Source: Akkermansiaceae bacterium UBA7331
Lineage (GTDB): Bacteria; Verrucomicrobiota; Verrucomicrobiia; Verrucomicrobiales; Akkermansiaceae
Assembly: GCA_002471255.1 (NCBI GenBank)
Contig: DKPP01000001.1
Coordinates: 62,001 to 126,000, forward strand
Direction of reading: 5' to 3'
DNA length: 64,000 nt
In this document: positions 26,291-36,178 of the stretch, in pieces
Layout: the number at the start of each line of letters is the position of its first letter
Numbering within the stretch: the first letter of the stretch is position 1
Program-made: the position numbers and the translations under genes
Notes under the pieces: model-generated
Database searches by the model: none
What the model was told of the DNA's origin: nothing
The model's input: the letters and a program-made list of their open reading frames with translations, nothing else

Positions 26291-28192
26291 ATGAAAAATA
26301 TTGCTAATATTTTTAGAGACAAACTAAGACGACTTCGATATCTGAACCGCAATTTAGTGTTACTTGTGGATACTTTGATGTCTGTGGTGTGTGCGTACTG
26401 TAGCTATCTCATTGTTTGTACCAGCCCCAAATTACTTTATTCGCATTCATCAGCTCTTATAGTTGTTATCACTGCATTTATCATTGCCGGCTTATCTATC
26501 TATGTAGCTAGTGTTCATAACACGGTTATTAGGCTTGCTACTTTTAAGATGACTGGTCGTATATTGGTTATTTCCCTCTTAATGCAGCCACTTTTCTTTT
26601 TTGTACTGCATTGGTTCGGAGTTTTTTCGTGGAAGCAAGCTTGGTATTTCTGTGTTTTTGATTGTCTCATTACGTTCTTTGTTCTTTGTGGTATACGAGC
26701 GTGCCTTATCTTTACCTACGAGATGATTTGTGGCTGTGAATTTAAAAAATGCATTTTTTTATTTTCAACTAGCAGACGTAGTGTGCTTTTAGCTGATCAA
26801 ATTAATCGCGATATCCATTCACCTTATCGTGTCGTCGGTTTTTTAACCATGGATAAATCGAGGGCTCATCTTAATTTAAGTGGGCTTAGACCAACATTAC
26901 TGACTAATAATTGGCAATCTCTCTTAACACTGTTCAGGAAAAAACGCATATCCGGCATCTTATTTTCGTCACGAAAAGATATGGATCGTGCGAAAACCGG
27001 GCTCCTTGACTTTTGTGTCGAACATGACATACAGGTCTTAATTAATGAAGACATTAAAGATATTAATGACTTCTCATTGACGATGACTTCAATTAAGCCA
27101 GTCGATATTGAGGATTTGCTAGATCGTGAAGTTATCCAAATAGAGATTGATAAAATTCGTGATCAGCTCTGTGATCAATGCATCCTTATTACCGGAGCCG
27201 CCGGTTCTATCGGCAGTGAAATAGTACGACAATTAGCTGAATTAAACATCCGTAAGCTGATTTTATTAGATAATGCAGAAACTCCTTTACATAACCTTCA
27301 GCTCGAAATTCAAGAATCTTATCCATCCCTTGATTTAGTTATACAATTGGGTGACGTATGTTCTCTGCCACGATTAAATAGCATTTTTGAGCGTTACCAG
27401 CCTCATGTTGTCTTTCACGCCGCCGCTTATAAACACGTGCCAATGGTTGAAAACAATCCTTGCGAAGGCATTCTCGTCAATATCATGGGAACGTGTAATG
27501 CTGCAAATTGCTCTATTAACCACCATGTGAAAAGATTCGTCATGGTCTCCACAGATAAGGCAGTCAATCCGACAAATGTCATGGGTGCGACCAAGCGAGC
27601 AGCGGAGCTTTGTGTGCAAGCCCTCAATACAGTTGATAATACCCAATTTATCATCACACGTTTTGGTAACGTACTGGGTAGTAATGGATCCGTGATCCCC
27701 TTCTTCAAAAAGCAAATTGCTTCCGGCGGCCCTGTAACTGTCACACATCCCGACATCATCAGGTACTTCATGACCATCCCCGAAGCCTGTCGACTCGTCT
27801 TACAAGCCGCCTCCATGGGGCAGGGTGGTGAAATCTTCGTCTTCGATATGGGCGAACAAGTTAAAATCGACGACCTAGCCCGTAAAATGATCAAACTCTC
27901 CGGCTTCATCCCCGATCAAGATATACCAATCATCTATACCGGACTGCGCCCCGGCGAAAAACTCTACGAAGAACTCCTTACCAACGAAGAAAACACACAA
28001 GAAACCCGACATCAAAAAATTCGCAAATCCCGTTGCGCCCAGCCTGATGCCACCCAAGTTCTCTTCATGGTCGAGCAACTCATCAATACCGCTCGAGATT
28101 TTGACTCTTACGAGGCCGTTCGCACCCTCAAACAACTCGTCCCCGAGTTCAAAAGCCAAAACTCCCCCATTTTCGAACAATTGGATAAATAA
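26291..28192 (+). CDS. Polytopic UDP-sugar 4,6-dehydratase (WbpM/PglF/CapD type)
   Basis: The 633-residue protein begins with four membrane segments (about residues 20-140), followed by a Rossmann-like CoA-binding-type region and a catalytic short-chain dehydrogenase domain with the NAD motif TGAAGSIGSE near residue 303. AAAYKHVPM, VSTDKAVNPTNVMGATKR and the RPGEKLYEELL end are family signatures. The Met-x3-Lys in VMGATKR replaces the usual Tyr-x3-Lys, as in WbpM. It makes the UDP-4-keto-6-deoxy-GlcNAc used for QuiNAc, FucNAc or bacillosamine. It opens the polysaccharide operon. From about 27,700 to its end the DNA turns visibly richer in C at third positions than neighbouring genes. Confidence 0.92.
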   Translation: MKNIANIFRDKLRRLRYLNRNLVLLVDTLMSVVCAYCSYLIVCTSPKLLYSHSSALIVVITAFIIAGLSIYVASVHNTVIRLATFKMTGRILVISLLMQPLFFFVLHWFGVFSWKQAWYFCVFDCLITFFVLCGIRACLIFTYEMICGCEFKKCIFLFSTSRRSVLLADQINRDIHSPYRVVGFLTMDKSRAHLNLSGLRPTLLTNNWQSLLTLFRKKRISGILFSSRKDMDRAKTGLLDFCVEHDIQVLINEDIKDINDFSLTMTSIKPVDIEDLLDREVIQIEIDKIRDQLCDQCILITGAAGSIGSEIVRQLAELNIRKLILLDNAETPLHNLQLEIQESYPSLDLVIQLGDVCSLPRLNSIFERYQPHVVFHAAAYKHVPMVENNPCEGILVNIMGTCNAANCSINHHVKRFVMVSTDKAVNPTNVMGATKRAAELCVQALNTVDNTQFIITRFGNVLGSNGSVIPFFKKQIASGGPVTVTHPDIIRYFMTIPEACRLVLQAASMGQGGEIFVFDMGEQVKIDDLARKMIKLSGFIPDQDIPIIYTGLRPGEKLYEELLTNEENTQETRHQKIRKSRCAQPDATQVLFMVEQLINTARDFDSYEAVRTLKQLVPEFKSQNSPIFEQLDK

Positions 28193-28217
28193 TAATAATT
28201 AACCAATTTATAAAGTT

Positions 28218-29771
28218 ATGTCAGAGTCGCGAACACATAAAAGCTTTCTTAATGCACGAGTAGATTTGACTTTTTTTGTTATTTCTGCACTTTTATCTTT
28301 TTTCTCAAGAAAGATTTTTCTTGATGTTTTAGGAGAAGATTTTATTGGTGTTACTAGTGTTTTAACCAATGCTTTAGGATTTTTAAATTTGGCCGAGTTG
28401 GGTATCGGTATGGCTACAGCATATATGTTATACAAGCCCATCCGAGAGCAAAATTTTGATCAAATATCTGCCATCATGAGCGCATTAGGGTACCTATACC
28501 GTTGGGTTGGTATCATTATTTTATCTCTGGGACTCATATTCTTTGTCTTTTTACATGTTTTCTTAGATCGAGTTGATATTTCTCCTTTTGTTGTTTTATT
28601 TTTGTATTTCTCGCTTTTATCCTCATCGTTGTTAACATATTTTTTTAATTATAAGCAAATTTTGTTTAGTGCTGATCAAAGGAATTATGAGATTACTCTG
28701 TATTATAAGACGGCATCAATAGTCAAAATATTGTTACAGATGGGCTGTTGTTTATTATTTGCCAATTATTATTTATGGATTGGTATTGAATGGTGTTTTG
28801 GTATTCTTGCTTCGTATTTGTTACATTGGAGATTAAAAAAGGTTTATCCATGGTTGCAATTCTATTTATCTGAAGGTAAACAAAATTTAAAGCGATTCCC
28901 CTTATTATTAGCTAATACTAAAAGAATTTTTGCTCATAGATTGTCCGGAGTTGTGTTATTTCAGTTAACTCCAATCTTGATTTATGCTTATAGCTCAATA
29001 CAAGATGTGACCAAGTATGCTAACTATTTATTGATCACGGCTTGCCTATCTTCGTTAGTAACAGCTTTATACGGGGGCACGTCAGCTGCTGTTGGTAATT
29101 TGGTGGCAGAAAACGACACCTCTAATACTTTTAAATTATACAATGAACTCTTTAGTTTACGAGTGATGGTTGCTACATTTATTGTTACTTGTTTGTGGTT
29201 CTTAACGAAGCCTTTTATTTCTTTATGGGTCGGATCGGAGTATTTATTGGCGGATAGCTCTTTTATATTAATTTTGGTTAATGTATATATTTTGAATATT
29301 AGAGTGACAACTGATGAGTTTATTAGCGCTTTTGGTTTGTTTTGGGATGTATGGATGCCAATTCTCGAAGCAAGTATTTTTATTATTTCAGTTTTTTTAT
29401 TTGCCAAACCATATGGATTAAATGGTGTCCTTTTGGCGGGCATCATTAGTCAAATTATCGTCGTATTAGGATGGAAACCTTATTTTTTATTTAAATGGGG
29501 ATTTAAGCAATCTTTATCAAAATACCTTCGAGTTTTTTTTCAATTGATTGCTTTTTCTCTCTTGTCTATTACTATTGTTTTTATTATTACATCGTTTGTT
29601 AACTTGCTGAATATCACTCAATCTTGGATATCATGGTTATTATCATCATTAATTGTTAGTATTACATCTTTTACAGTTATCATATTCGTATTTTTCGTTT
29701 TTTCATTTTCAGCTAGAGAAAATATTTACAGAGTTCTTCGATATGTTTTCGTTAAACTTAGACCATTTTAA
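28218..29771 (+). CDS. Polysaccharide flippase of the MATE/MOP superfamily (Wzx-like)
   Basis: The 517-residue protein shows about 12-14 hydrophobic segments and the typical N-terminal VDLTFFVISALLSFFSRKIFLDVLG and GFLNLAELGIGMA blocks of polysaccharide exporters. It would flip undecaprenyl-linked repeat units across the inner membrane for the polymerase at 33133. It sits 25 bp after the dehydratase gene and is AT-rich, as is usual for variable flippase genes. Confidence 0.85.
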   Translation: MSESRTHKSFLNARVDLTFFVISALLSFFSRKIFLDVLGEDFIGVTSVLTNALGFLNLAELGIGMATAYMLYKPIREQNFDQISAIMSALGYLYRWVGIIILSLGLIFFVFLHVFLDRVDISPFVVLFLYFSLLSSSLLTYFFNYKQILFSADQRNYEITLYYKTASIVKILLQMGCCLLFANYYLWIGIEWCFGILASYLLHWRLKKVYPWLQFYLSEGKQNLKRFPLLLANTKRIFAHRLSGVVLFQLTPILIYAYSSIQDVTKYANYLLITACLSSLVTALYGGTSAAVGNLVAENDTSNTFKLYNELFSLRVMVATFIVTCLWFLTKPFISLWVGSEYLLADSSFILILVNVYILNIRVTTDEFISAFGLFWDVWMPILEASIFIISVFLFAKPYGLNGVLLAGIISQIIVVLGWKPYFLFKWGFKQSLSKYLRVFFQLIAFSLLSITIVFIITSFVNLLNITQSWISWLLSSLIVSITSFTVIIFVFFVFSFSARENIYRVLRYVFVKLRPF

Positions 29772-29818
29772 TTACAATAAAATTTTATAAAATTTAGCTC
29801 ACTTGTTACAATTATTAT

Positions 29819-30859
29819 ATGACTAGATTTCCCTTTATTTCTTTTATTATTCCTGTTTACAATGTGGAAAAATACGTTGCACAATGCATCACAAGCTGTT
29901 TGACTCAGGATGTTTCACTAGCAGATTATGAGTTGATTATTGTTAATGACGGATCGACAGATCGTTCTTTAGATGTCATTATGCCATTCGTTGATAAGTA
30001 TTTAAATATCGTTGTCATAAACCAATCAAATCAAGGTCTTAGCGTAGCTAGAAACGTAGGAGCAAAATATGCGAAGGGTGAATATATATGGTTTATTGAT
30101 TCTGATGATTGGGTTGAAAATAATTGTTTAACAAGAATGCTGAAAGTTTTAAAAAGCAATTTGCCTGATATTCTTGTAACTGACTTTATTGAAGTAACTA
30201 ACGAAAAAAATGTCGATCGGTTTAAATATTCAAACAAATCTATTAATTGCAATTCAAAAAAAACTTATAGTGGATATGAATATCTTCAAATGAACAACGT
30301 GCGTATTACGGCGTGGTCTGTGGTTATAAATAGAAATTTTTGGCAAACTAATAATTTTATGTTTTATCCTGGTATACTGCATGAAGATACGGAATTAATG
30401 CCAAAAATGTACGCTGAAGCTACAAAAATACAATATTACGATGCTCATCCTTACTATTATAGATTAAATAGAACGGGTTCAATTATGGCAACTATCTCCA
30501 GTAAACGTGTTTCATCTTATTTGTTAATCGCAGACAGATTGTTTTGCTACGCTGAAGAATTGAATGATAAAAGATCTAAGTTAATTTATCCTTATATTTG
30601 TAATTCATTAAACGCATGTTATGATTTGATATATGTGAATAAAGCAGATAAAAGTAAATGGTGTGACATTTTTAATGATTTTTTAATACGTAAACCTAAT
30701 TTATTATCATCCTATTTGAGAACACAATCATTAAAACAAACTGTATCCTACGTAATTTATACCTTTTGTCCAATTTTGACATACGAACAAAAATTCAGAT
30801 TGACAAAAAAGTTATATATTTATGGCAATAAATTAAAAAAAATATTACGTGTTAAATAA
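29819..30859 (+). CDS. Glycosyltransferase family 2
   Basis: The 346-residue GT-A enzyme has SFIIPVYNVEKYV at its start, the nucleotide-sugar motif VNDGSTDRS and the metal-binding DSDDW (about residue 95). The hydrophobic, basic C-terminus may be a membrane-associating tail. It belongs to the polysaccharide operon and overlaps the next gene by 11 bp. A -10-like TACAAT at 29807-29812 sits six bases before the ATG, a possible internal promoter. The acceptor sugar cannot be predicted. Confidence 0.9.
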   Translation: MTRFPFISFIIPVYNVEKYVAQCITSCLTQDVSLADYELIIVNDGSTDRSLDVIMPFVDKYLNIVVINQSNQGLSVARNVGAKYAKGEYIWFIDSDDWVENNCLTRMLKVLKSNLPDILVTDFIEVTNEKNVDRFKYSNKSINCNSKKTYSGYEYLQMNNVRITAWSVVINRNFWQTNNFMFYPGILHEDTELMPKMYAEATKIQYYDAHPYYYRLNRTGSIMATISSKRVSSYLLIADRLFCYAEELNDKRSKLIYPYICNSLNACYDLIYVNKADKSKWCDIFNDFLIRKPNLLSSYLRTQSLKQTVSYVIYTFCPILTYEQKFRLTKKLYIYGNKLKKILRVK

Positions 30860-31967
30860 AATTTTATTTATAACAGGTCCACTTAATGGTGGTGGTGCTG
30901 AGAGGGTCTTGCTGGATATTCTTCATCATATCGATTATGATCGTTATAATGTCACCTTAGCTCAAATTGTTCCTGGTGGCTCATTGGATTATGAAATACC
31001 TTCATCAGTAAAGCGTATATCATTATGGTCATCTTATGATTTGCACTATAAATTGTCTCTGAGACTCTCTTCAATGTTTGGTATGCATCATTTTTTAAGA
31101 CAGCGTATTAATGCGAAATTATCTCATATGTGTTTTGATGCCGTGATTAGTTTTTTAGAAGGAATGCCTCTAAAGCTTCATGGATTATTGAATATTCCTA
31201 GTGCCCGACATATTTCTTGGGTACATTGTGATTTGGAAACGCTTCGCTACCAATCAAATGTTTTTTATAAAAATGAGGAAACGTTAGCTTATCTAAAAAT
31301 GGATCGTGTAGTTAATGTATCGGAAGGTTGTTCTTTGGGGTTTTCACGTTTATTTTCTATAGATTCATCCAAACTTTCTGTTATTCATAATCCGATAGAC
31401 TTAAAGAAAATTGCAAAGCTAATATCTTCACCCATTTTAATAAATAAGGTATTCACTATTGTTTCGGTAGGTCGCTTGACTAATGTTAAAAGATTTGATC
31501 GATTGATTAAGCTAGCTCAGAAGTTGCGTAATGAATCGGTTTCTTTTAAGATCATTGTTATCGGTGAAGGTGAAAATAAAAAAGAATTATTAGATTTAAC
31601 AGAAAATAATCACTTAGTAGGTTTTGTTGAATTTAAAGGTTTTGTCACAAATCCTTATGAAGAAATCAAAAAAGCTAATGTATTATTGTGTACATCTGAG
31701 TCGGAAAGTTTTTGTTTGGCTTTAGTAGAAGCAATGGCTCTTTCTATTCCGGTTATCTCAACTCGTACGAAAGGCTCTGAATGTATTATAGGTGATAATC
31801 AATATGGGCTTTTAGTTGAACAGAGCGATCGATCTATTTTTGAAGGTGTGATGAAGCTGTATAATGAGGAAAATTTGGGTCACTATTATCAACAAATGGG
31901 TAGGAAACGTGCTAAGGATTTTGATATGCCTCAATTCATGGATAAGTTCTATAATTTATTACAATAG
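30849..31967 (+). CDS. Glycosyltransferase family 4
   Basis: This is a 372-residue GT-B retaining glycosyltransferase. The GTG start at 30849 overlaps the preceding gene by 11 bp and gives the standard N-terminus ILFITGPLNGGGAERVLLD. The donor-side motifs are VSVGRLTNVKRFDRLI and the E-x7-E block ESESFCLALVEAMAL. Stop and start codons of this gene and the next share one base, implying coupled translation. Confidence 0.9.
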   Translation: MLNKILFITGPLNGGGAERVLLDILHHIDYDRYNVTLAQIVPGGSLDYEIPSSVKRISLWSSYDLHYKLSLRLSSMFGMHHFLRQRINAKLSHMCFDAVISFLEGMPLKLHGLLNIPSARHISWVHCDLETLRYQSNVFYKNEETLAYLKMDRVVNVSEGCSLGFSRLFSIDSSKLSVIHNPIDLKKIAKLISSPILINKVFTIVSVGRLTNVKRFDRLIKLAQKLRNESVSFKIIVIGEGENKKELLDLTENNHLVGFVEFKGFVTNPYEEIKKANVLLCTSESESFCLALVEAMALSIPVISTRTKGSECIIGDNQYGLLVEQSDRSIFEGVMKLYNEENLGHYYQQMGRKRAKDFDMPQFMDKFYNLLQ

Positions 31968-33127
31968 TGAAAAAGAAAATTTTATTTGTAATTAGTAGCT
32001 TGCAAAGCGGTGGCGTGTCGAAGTCAATGATCAATTTACTCAATGTAATTGATAAGGAAAAGTATGATATTCATTTGTTATTAATGAGTACCAAAAATGC
32101 TGTTTTTGACGTATATATTCCTAATAACGTAACTGTTCATACAGATTCAAGAATAGAGGCTTTGACTAGCGGTGTAAGGGGATTAAAATTTCTTATAACA
32201 CATGGTCATATCGTGTACTTCTTTCTTGCTGTTATTAGAATATTATTATCTCCTATCAATAAATCTTTCTCGGGACTATTTCTTTCAAAAATATTGCCGA
32301 CACACGATGAAAAATATGATTGTATTGTAGATTTTAATGGACAACATCAATTGTATTACATGATCGATAAGCTCAATTCGAGAAAGAAAATTACTTTTTT
32401 TCATAGCGATTATTCAAAATGGAGTCATTATTATTATGCTGATAAAAAGTATTTTCCAAAGACTGATAAGATTTTTACAATTTCAGATATCTGTGTTAAG
32501 TCATTGATAAATTTCTTTCCTCAGCAGAGAGATAAAATTGCAAAAATGGAAAATATAAACGATTCCCTAGTTATCAATGAGCTATCAAAGTCTCCGTGTA
32601 CGATAAAAAGTGCATCTTTAGTATTAATGACCATTGGGCATGTTCAATTTTCTAAAGGCATTGATATAGCCTTGGATGCAGCTTATGGGCTTCAAAAAAA
32701 TAATATTGATTTTATCTGGTATTTTATCGGAGCTATTAAAGATGATGAATATATCAGAAAAATTCAAGACTCGTCACTAAGAGATAATTTTATTTTTTTG
32801 GGTATACAGCCTAATCCTTATCCCTATCTTAAACAGGCTGACATTTATGTACATCCTTCCAGACTTGAGGGTAAATCAATAGCTCTTGATGAGGCGAAAA
32901 TTCTTTGTAAGCCAATTGTTGTTACAAATTTTTCTACTGTTAGAGATCAATTTGAGGATCGTTTTAATGCCAGTATCTGTGAGATGAATGGTACAAGTTT
33001 GGGTGACTCTATTATTGAGCTTGCTTCTGATCGCACTTTACGTGAAAATTATATTCAAAACTTACAAAACAATATACCGGATAACAGATCTCAATTAGAA
33101 ATATTGTACAAGGTGTTTGAAAATTAG
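31967..33127 (+). CDS. Glycosyltransferase family 4
   Basis: The 386-residue GT-B protein begins at GTG 31967, overlapping the previous stop by one base. It shows SSLQSGGVSKSMINLLN near the start, TIGHVQFSKGIDIALDAA as the donor-binding entry and SRLEGKSIALDEAK as the E-x7-E-like motif. It acts on the growing lipid-linked oligosaccharide in the cytoplasm. Specificity is unknown. Confidence 0.88.
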   Translation: MKKKILFVISSLQSGGVSKSMINLLNVIDKEKYDIHLLLMSTKNAVFDVYIPNNVTVHTDSRIEALTSGVRGLKFLITHGHIVYFFLAVIRILLSPINKSFSGLFLSKILPTHDEKYDCIVDFNGQHQLYYMIDKLNSRKKITFFHSDYSKWSHYYYADKKYFPKTDKIFTISDICVKSLINFFPQQRDKIAKMENINDSLVINELSKSPCTIKSASLVLMTIGHVQFSKGIDIALDAAYGLQKNNIDFIWYFIGAIKDDEYIRKIQDSSLRDNFIFLGIQPNPYPYLKQADIYVHPSRLEGKSIALDEAKILCKPIVVTNFSTVRDQFEDRFNASICEMNGTSLGDSIIELASDRTLRENYIQNLQNNIPDNRSQLEILYKVFEN

Positions 33128-33132
33128 AATAT

Positions 33133-34170
33133 ATGGATTCCTTACTTTATTATATTTTTATCTTAGTAGTTGTCGTTTTATACTCTTTGTATATCATTTC
33201 AACTAAAAAACCCAATTATCAGCTGACCTCTTTAGCTCTTATATTAGCAGTCGTAGTTGCTTGTTTTTTAGGATTTTCTCCCATACCCTGGAATACCGAA
33301 GCAGATAAAGAAGTTTATGCGTTAGGTTTTTTAAATCACATGGTTCCTGAGAATGGAAAAGAACTAGTTTTTGCTTGGTACACATACATAATTGGTTGTT
33401 TCACAGATAATGAAACCATTTATTTTTTGATTACGGCGGTAATTTATACCTTTAATTATTATTTTGCCTCTAAAAAAATTAACAAAAGTGCGAGTTTTTT
33501 GATTTTATTAATGTCTCTTACTTCATTTTTCTTTTATGGATATGGAGTCAATACTATTAGAGCAGGTTTGGCTGCTTCATTTTTCTTATTAGCTTTTGCT
33601 AATATTAATAAACCTTGGAGATCAATTTTATATTTGGTCATAGCAACAAATATTCACTCCTCGATGCTCTTACCAACAGTATGTTTAGTAACATCATATT
33701 TTTACAAAAATAGTAAAATTTGTTTATTAATATGGGTTTTATCAATCCCTTTATCTTTGATGTTTGGTACTTCTATAGAAAACTTATTGAGCAATGTTCT
33801 TAGAGATGAGAGAGTTAATTATTTGTCTGTAGGCCAATCAGAGACCCAATATGAAACCGGATTTCGCATTGATTTTATCTTGTATTCCTTTTCTGCCGTT
33901 TTCATGGGTGCATTATATATTTTTAAATATAAGTATAGAGATGCTTTTTATACTTGCTTATATCGGACATATTTACTTACGAATATCTTTTGGATATTGG
34001 TCATACGAGCTAACTTTTCTGATAGATTTGCCTATTTATCATGGTTTATGATGCCTTTTATATTCATTTACCCTCTTACAAAAAATGTCAATATTAAAAA
34101 TAAGCGCATTTGGATTGTCTCTACTTTGGCTTGTTCTGAATTCTTTATATTCTTTTTGTTTATTAAATAA
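33133..34170 (+). CDS. EpsG-like O-antigen/capsule repeat-unit polymerase
   Basis: The 345-residue protein has about ten hydrophobic segments and the polar NTEADKEVYALGF loop, followed by GYGVNTIRAGLAASFFLLA, typical of EpsG-family proteins that fill the Wzy role. It would join repeat units on the periplasmic side. Strong AT bias and position among transferase genes agree with that. Sequence divergence of such polymerases leaves some uncertainty. Confidence 0.82.
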   Translation: MDSLLYYIFILVVVVLYSLYIISTKKPNYQLTSLALILAVVVACFLGFSPIPWNTEADKEVYALGFLNHMVPENGKELVFAWYTYIIGCFTDNETIYFLITAVIYTFNYYFASKKINKSASFLILLMSLTSFFFYGYGVNTIRAGLAASFFLLAFANINKPWRSILYLVIATNIHSSMLLPTVCLVTSYFYKNSKICLLIWVLSIPLSLMFGTSIENLLSNVLRDERVNYLSVGQSETQYETGFRIDFILYSFSAVFMGALYIFKYKYRDAFYTCLYRTYLLTNIFWILVIRANFSDRFAYLSWFMMPFIFIYPLTKNVNIKNKRIWIVSTLACSEFFIFFLFIK

Positions 34171-34175
34171 AATCT

Positions 34176-35303
34176 ATGAAAAAAAACGTATTACACATTT
34201 CACAGTACAGTGCAGAGTATGAAGGCAATTTTATTGCATCTTTAAAACAATTGGAATTGCGCTTGATTAGCAAAAACATAAATATCATTTATGTCTTCCC
34301 TTTATCGGCAAAAGATCAGCAATGGATGTCAAAATTTTCTACAGAACATCAAGTATTTTTTGTAAAAAATCCTAGTGATTCGGGGGTGATTGATCAGATT
34401 TCTTTGATCATTGAAAAAACATTACCAGTTATTATTCATTCACATTTTGATGGGTACGATATTCCTATTTGTAAATCCATCAAGAAAGCTAAAGTTAATT
34501 TCAAGCCACGTATTATTTGGCATTTGCATAATCCGTTATATTATCAAAAATCTTATATTAAAAAAGCTTATCAGAAAATTCGGTTTTTAGAACATTATTC
34601 TTTTTTTTCAAAAAAATATAACGTATCTGCAGTTGCTGTAAGTCCTGAGATTGCTTCATTTGTTATTGATAATGGTTTTAATAAAAATAAAATAGAAGTG
34701 ATTGAAAATGGATTAGTTTTAGATCGCATTGATTCAACAATATCAAAAATTGAAAATAAATCCTTTATAGCCTTTGCAGGTCGCCCTTTTGTTAAAGGTA
34801 TGGATACATTATTAGCTGCTTGTGAAATTTTAAAATCTGACTCAAAAGATTTCATTCTAACCATAGTAGCATCTGATCAAGCGAGGATGATTATTGAAAA
34901 AGATTTGTTGCATGACGAAATTCCTGAATGGTTAAGAATTGTTCAATTATCGTCAGATATTAATGTCTTATTAAAGAAATCTTCTTGTTTTATTTCCTCT
35001 TCACGAGCTGAAACTTTTAGTTATGCTGTATGCGAAGCCATTTATTTTGGGTTGCCGGTTATTTTGTCTAATATTGATGGCACAAGATGGGCATGGCCTT
35101 GTCCATCAGTTAAGGTATATCCCTGTTTAGATGCTTTTTCTTTGTATGCTCGGATGAAAGAACATATAGCATTAGAAAATAACTTATCTGATAATATTCG
35201 TCTCGAATTACAGCAATCACAGCAATATATTTATAATAGGTACTCTATTGATATTTGGATTGAAAAAATTGTTAGTTTTTATAAGAAAATCATTGATCTA
35301 TGA
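34176..35303 (+). CDS. Glycosyltransferase family 4
   Basis: The 375-residue GT-B enzyme carries HISQYSAEYEGNFIASL at the N-terminus, FAGRPFVKGMDTLLAACE at the domain junction and SSRAETFSYAVCEAIYFGLPVI, the E-x7-E region near the C-terminus. It overlaps the next gene by 4 bp (ATGA). The donor sugar is unknown. Confidence 0.88.
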   Translation: MKKNVLHISQYSAEYEGNFIASLKQLELRLISKNINIIYVFPLSAKDQQWMSKFSTEHQVFFVKNPSDSGVIDQISLIIEKTLPVIIHSHFDGYDIPICKSIKKAKVNFKPRIIWHLHNPLYYQKSYIKKAYQKIRFLEHYSFFSKKYNVSAVAVSPEIASFVIDNGFNKNKIEVIENGLVLDRIDSTISKIENKSFIAFAGRPFVKGMDTLLAACEILKSDSKDFILTIVASDQARMIIEKDLLHDEIPEWLRIVQLSSDINVLLKKSSCFISSSRAETFSYAVCEAIYFGLPVILSNIDGTRWAWPCPSVKVYPCLDAFSLYARMKEHIALENNLSDNIRLELQQSQQYIYNRYSIDIWIEKIVSFYKKIIDL

Positions 35304-36178
35304 TTACAGTCTTTACACCAACCTATAATAGAGCTTTTATCATTGAAAATTTATACAAAAGCCTATGCCAACAAACTTGCCAAGATTTTGAATGGTTAAT
35401 TGTGGATGATGGTAGTTCTGATGATACAGAAGAGCTTGTCAGCTCTTGGATAAAAGAAGATCGAATTTTAATTCGTTATTTTAAGCAAAAAAATGGAGGT
35501 AAGCACCGTGCCATTAATAAAGGAGTTAGCCTTGCACAAGGTGAACTATTTTTTATAGTTGATAGTGATGATTATTTAGCTGATTATGCTATAGCTTTCT
35601 TAGTCGAAAAATTTAATGAAATTGAAAGCGATAATTCTTTTGCTGGTATTTCAGGAGTACGTACCTATTCTAATGGTGAGAAAATCGGTGGTGAAGAGTT
35701 GTGGTCATGTATCAACGATACTGCAATTAATATTAGATCAAAACACCATGTTTGTGGCGATTTAGCTGAGGCTTATAAAACATCTGTACTAAAGAATTTT
35801 GTTTTTCCAGATTTTTCTAATGAAAAATTTTGCACAGAAGCTTTGGTTTGGAATAGAATTGCAGAATCAGGACTAAAGTTGAGCTATCTATACGAAAAAA
35901 TTTATATATGTGAATATTTAGAAGGAGGACTTACTTCTAGTTCAATTCGTATTAGAATGAAATCTCCTCTTGCTACGACCACCTATTATTCAGAAGTCTT
36001 ATCTGGTAAACATTCGATGGTTTCAAAAATAAAAGCCGGGATTAATTTTTGGAGATTTTATTTTTGTCTTAACGAGAAAAGAAATTTTTCTTTATCTAAA
36101 GTTCATCTTTTATATAGTTGGTTGATTATTTTGGGTTTTGGTATGCATCTTAATGATTTGAGGTTAATAAGAAAATGA
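35300..36178 (+). CDS. Glycosyltransferase family 2
   Basis: The 292-residue GT-A protein begins TVFTPTYNRAFIIENLYKSL and contains DDGSSDDTEE and the metal-binding DSDDYL (about residue 91). It is joined to neighbours on both sides by 4-bp ATGA overlaps, a sign of tight translational coupling. It has no clear membrane anchor apart from a weakly hydrophobic end. Confidence 0.9.
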   Translation: MITVFTPTYNRAFIIENLYKSLCQQTCQDFEWLIVDDGSSDDTEELVSSWIKEDRILIRYFKQKNGGKHRAINKGVSLAQGELFFIVDSDDYLADYAIAFLVEKFNEIESDNSFAGISGVRTYSNGEKIGGEELWSCINDTAINIRSKHHVCGDLAEAYKTSVLKNFVFPDFSNEKFCTEALVWNRIAESGLKLSYLYEKIYICEYLEGGLTSSSIRIRMKSPLATTTYYSEVLSGKHSMVSKIKAGINFWRFYFCLNEKRNFSLSKVHLLYSWLIILGFGMHLNDLRLIRK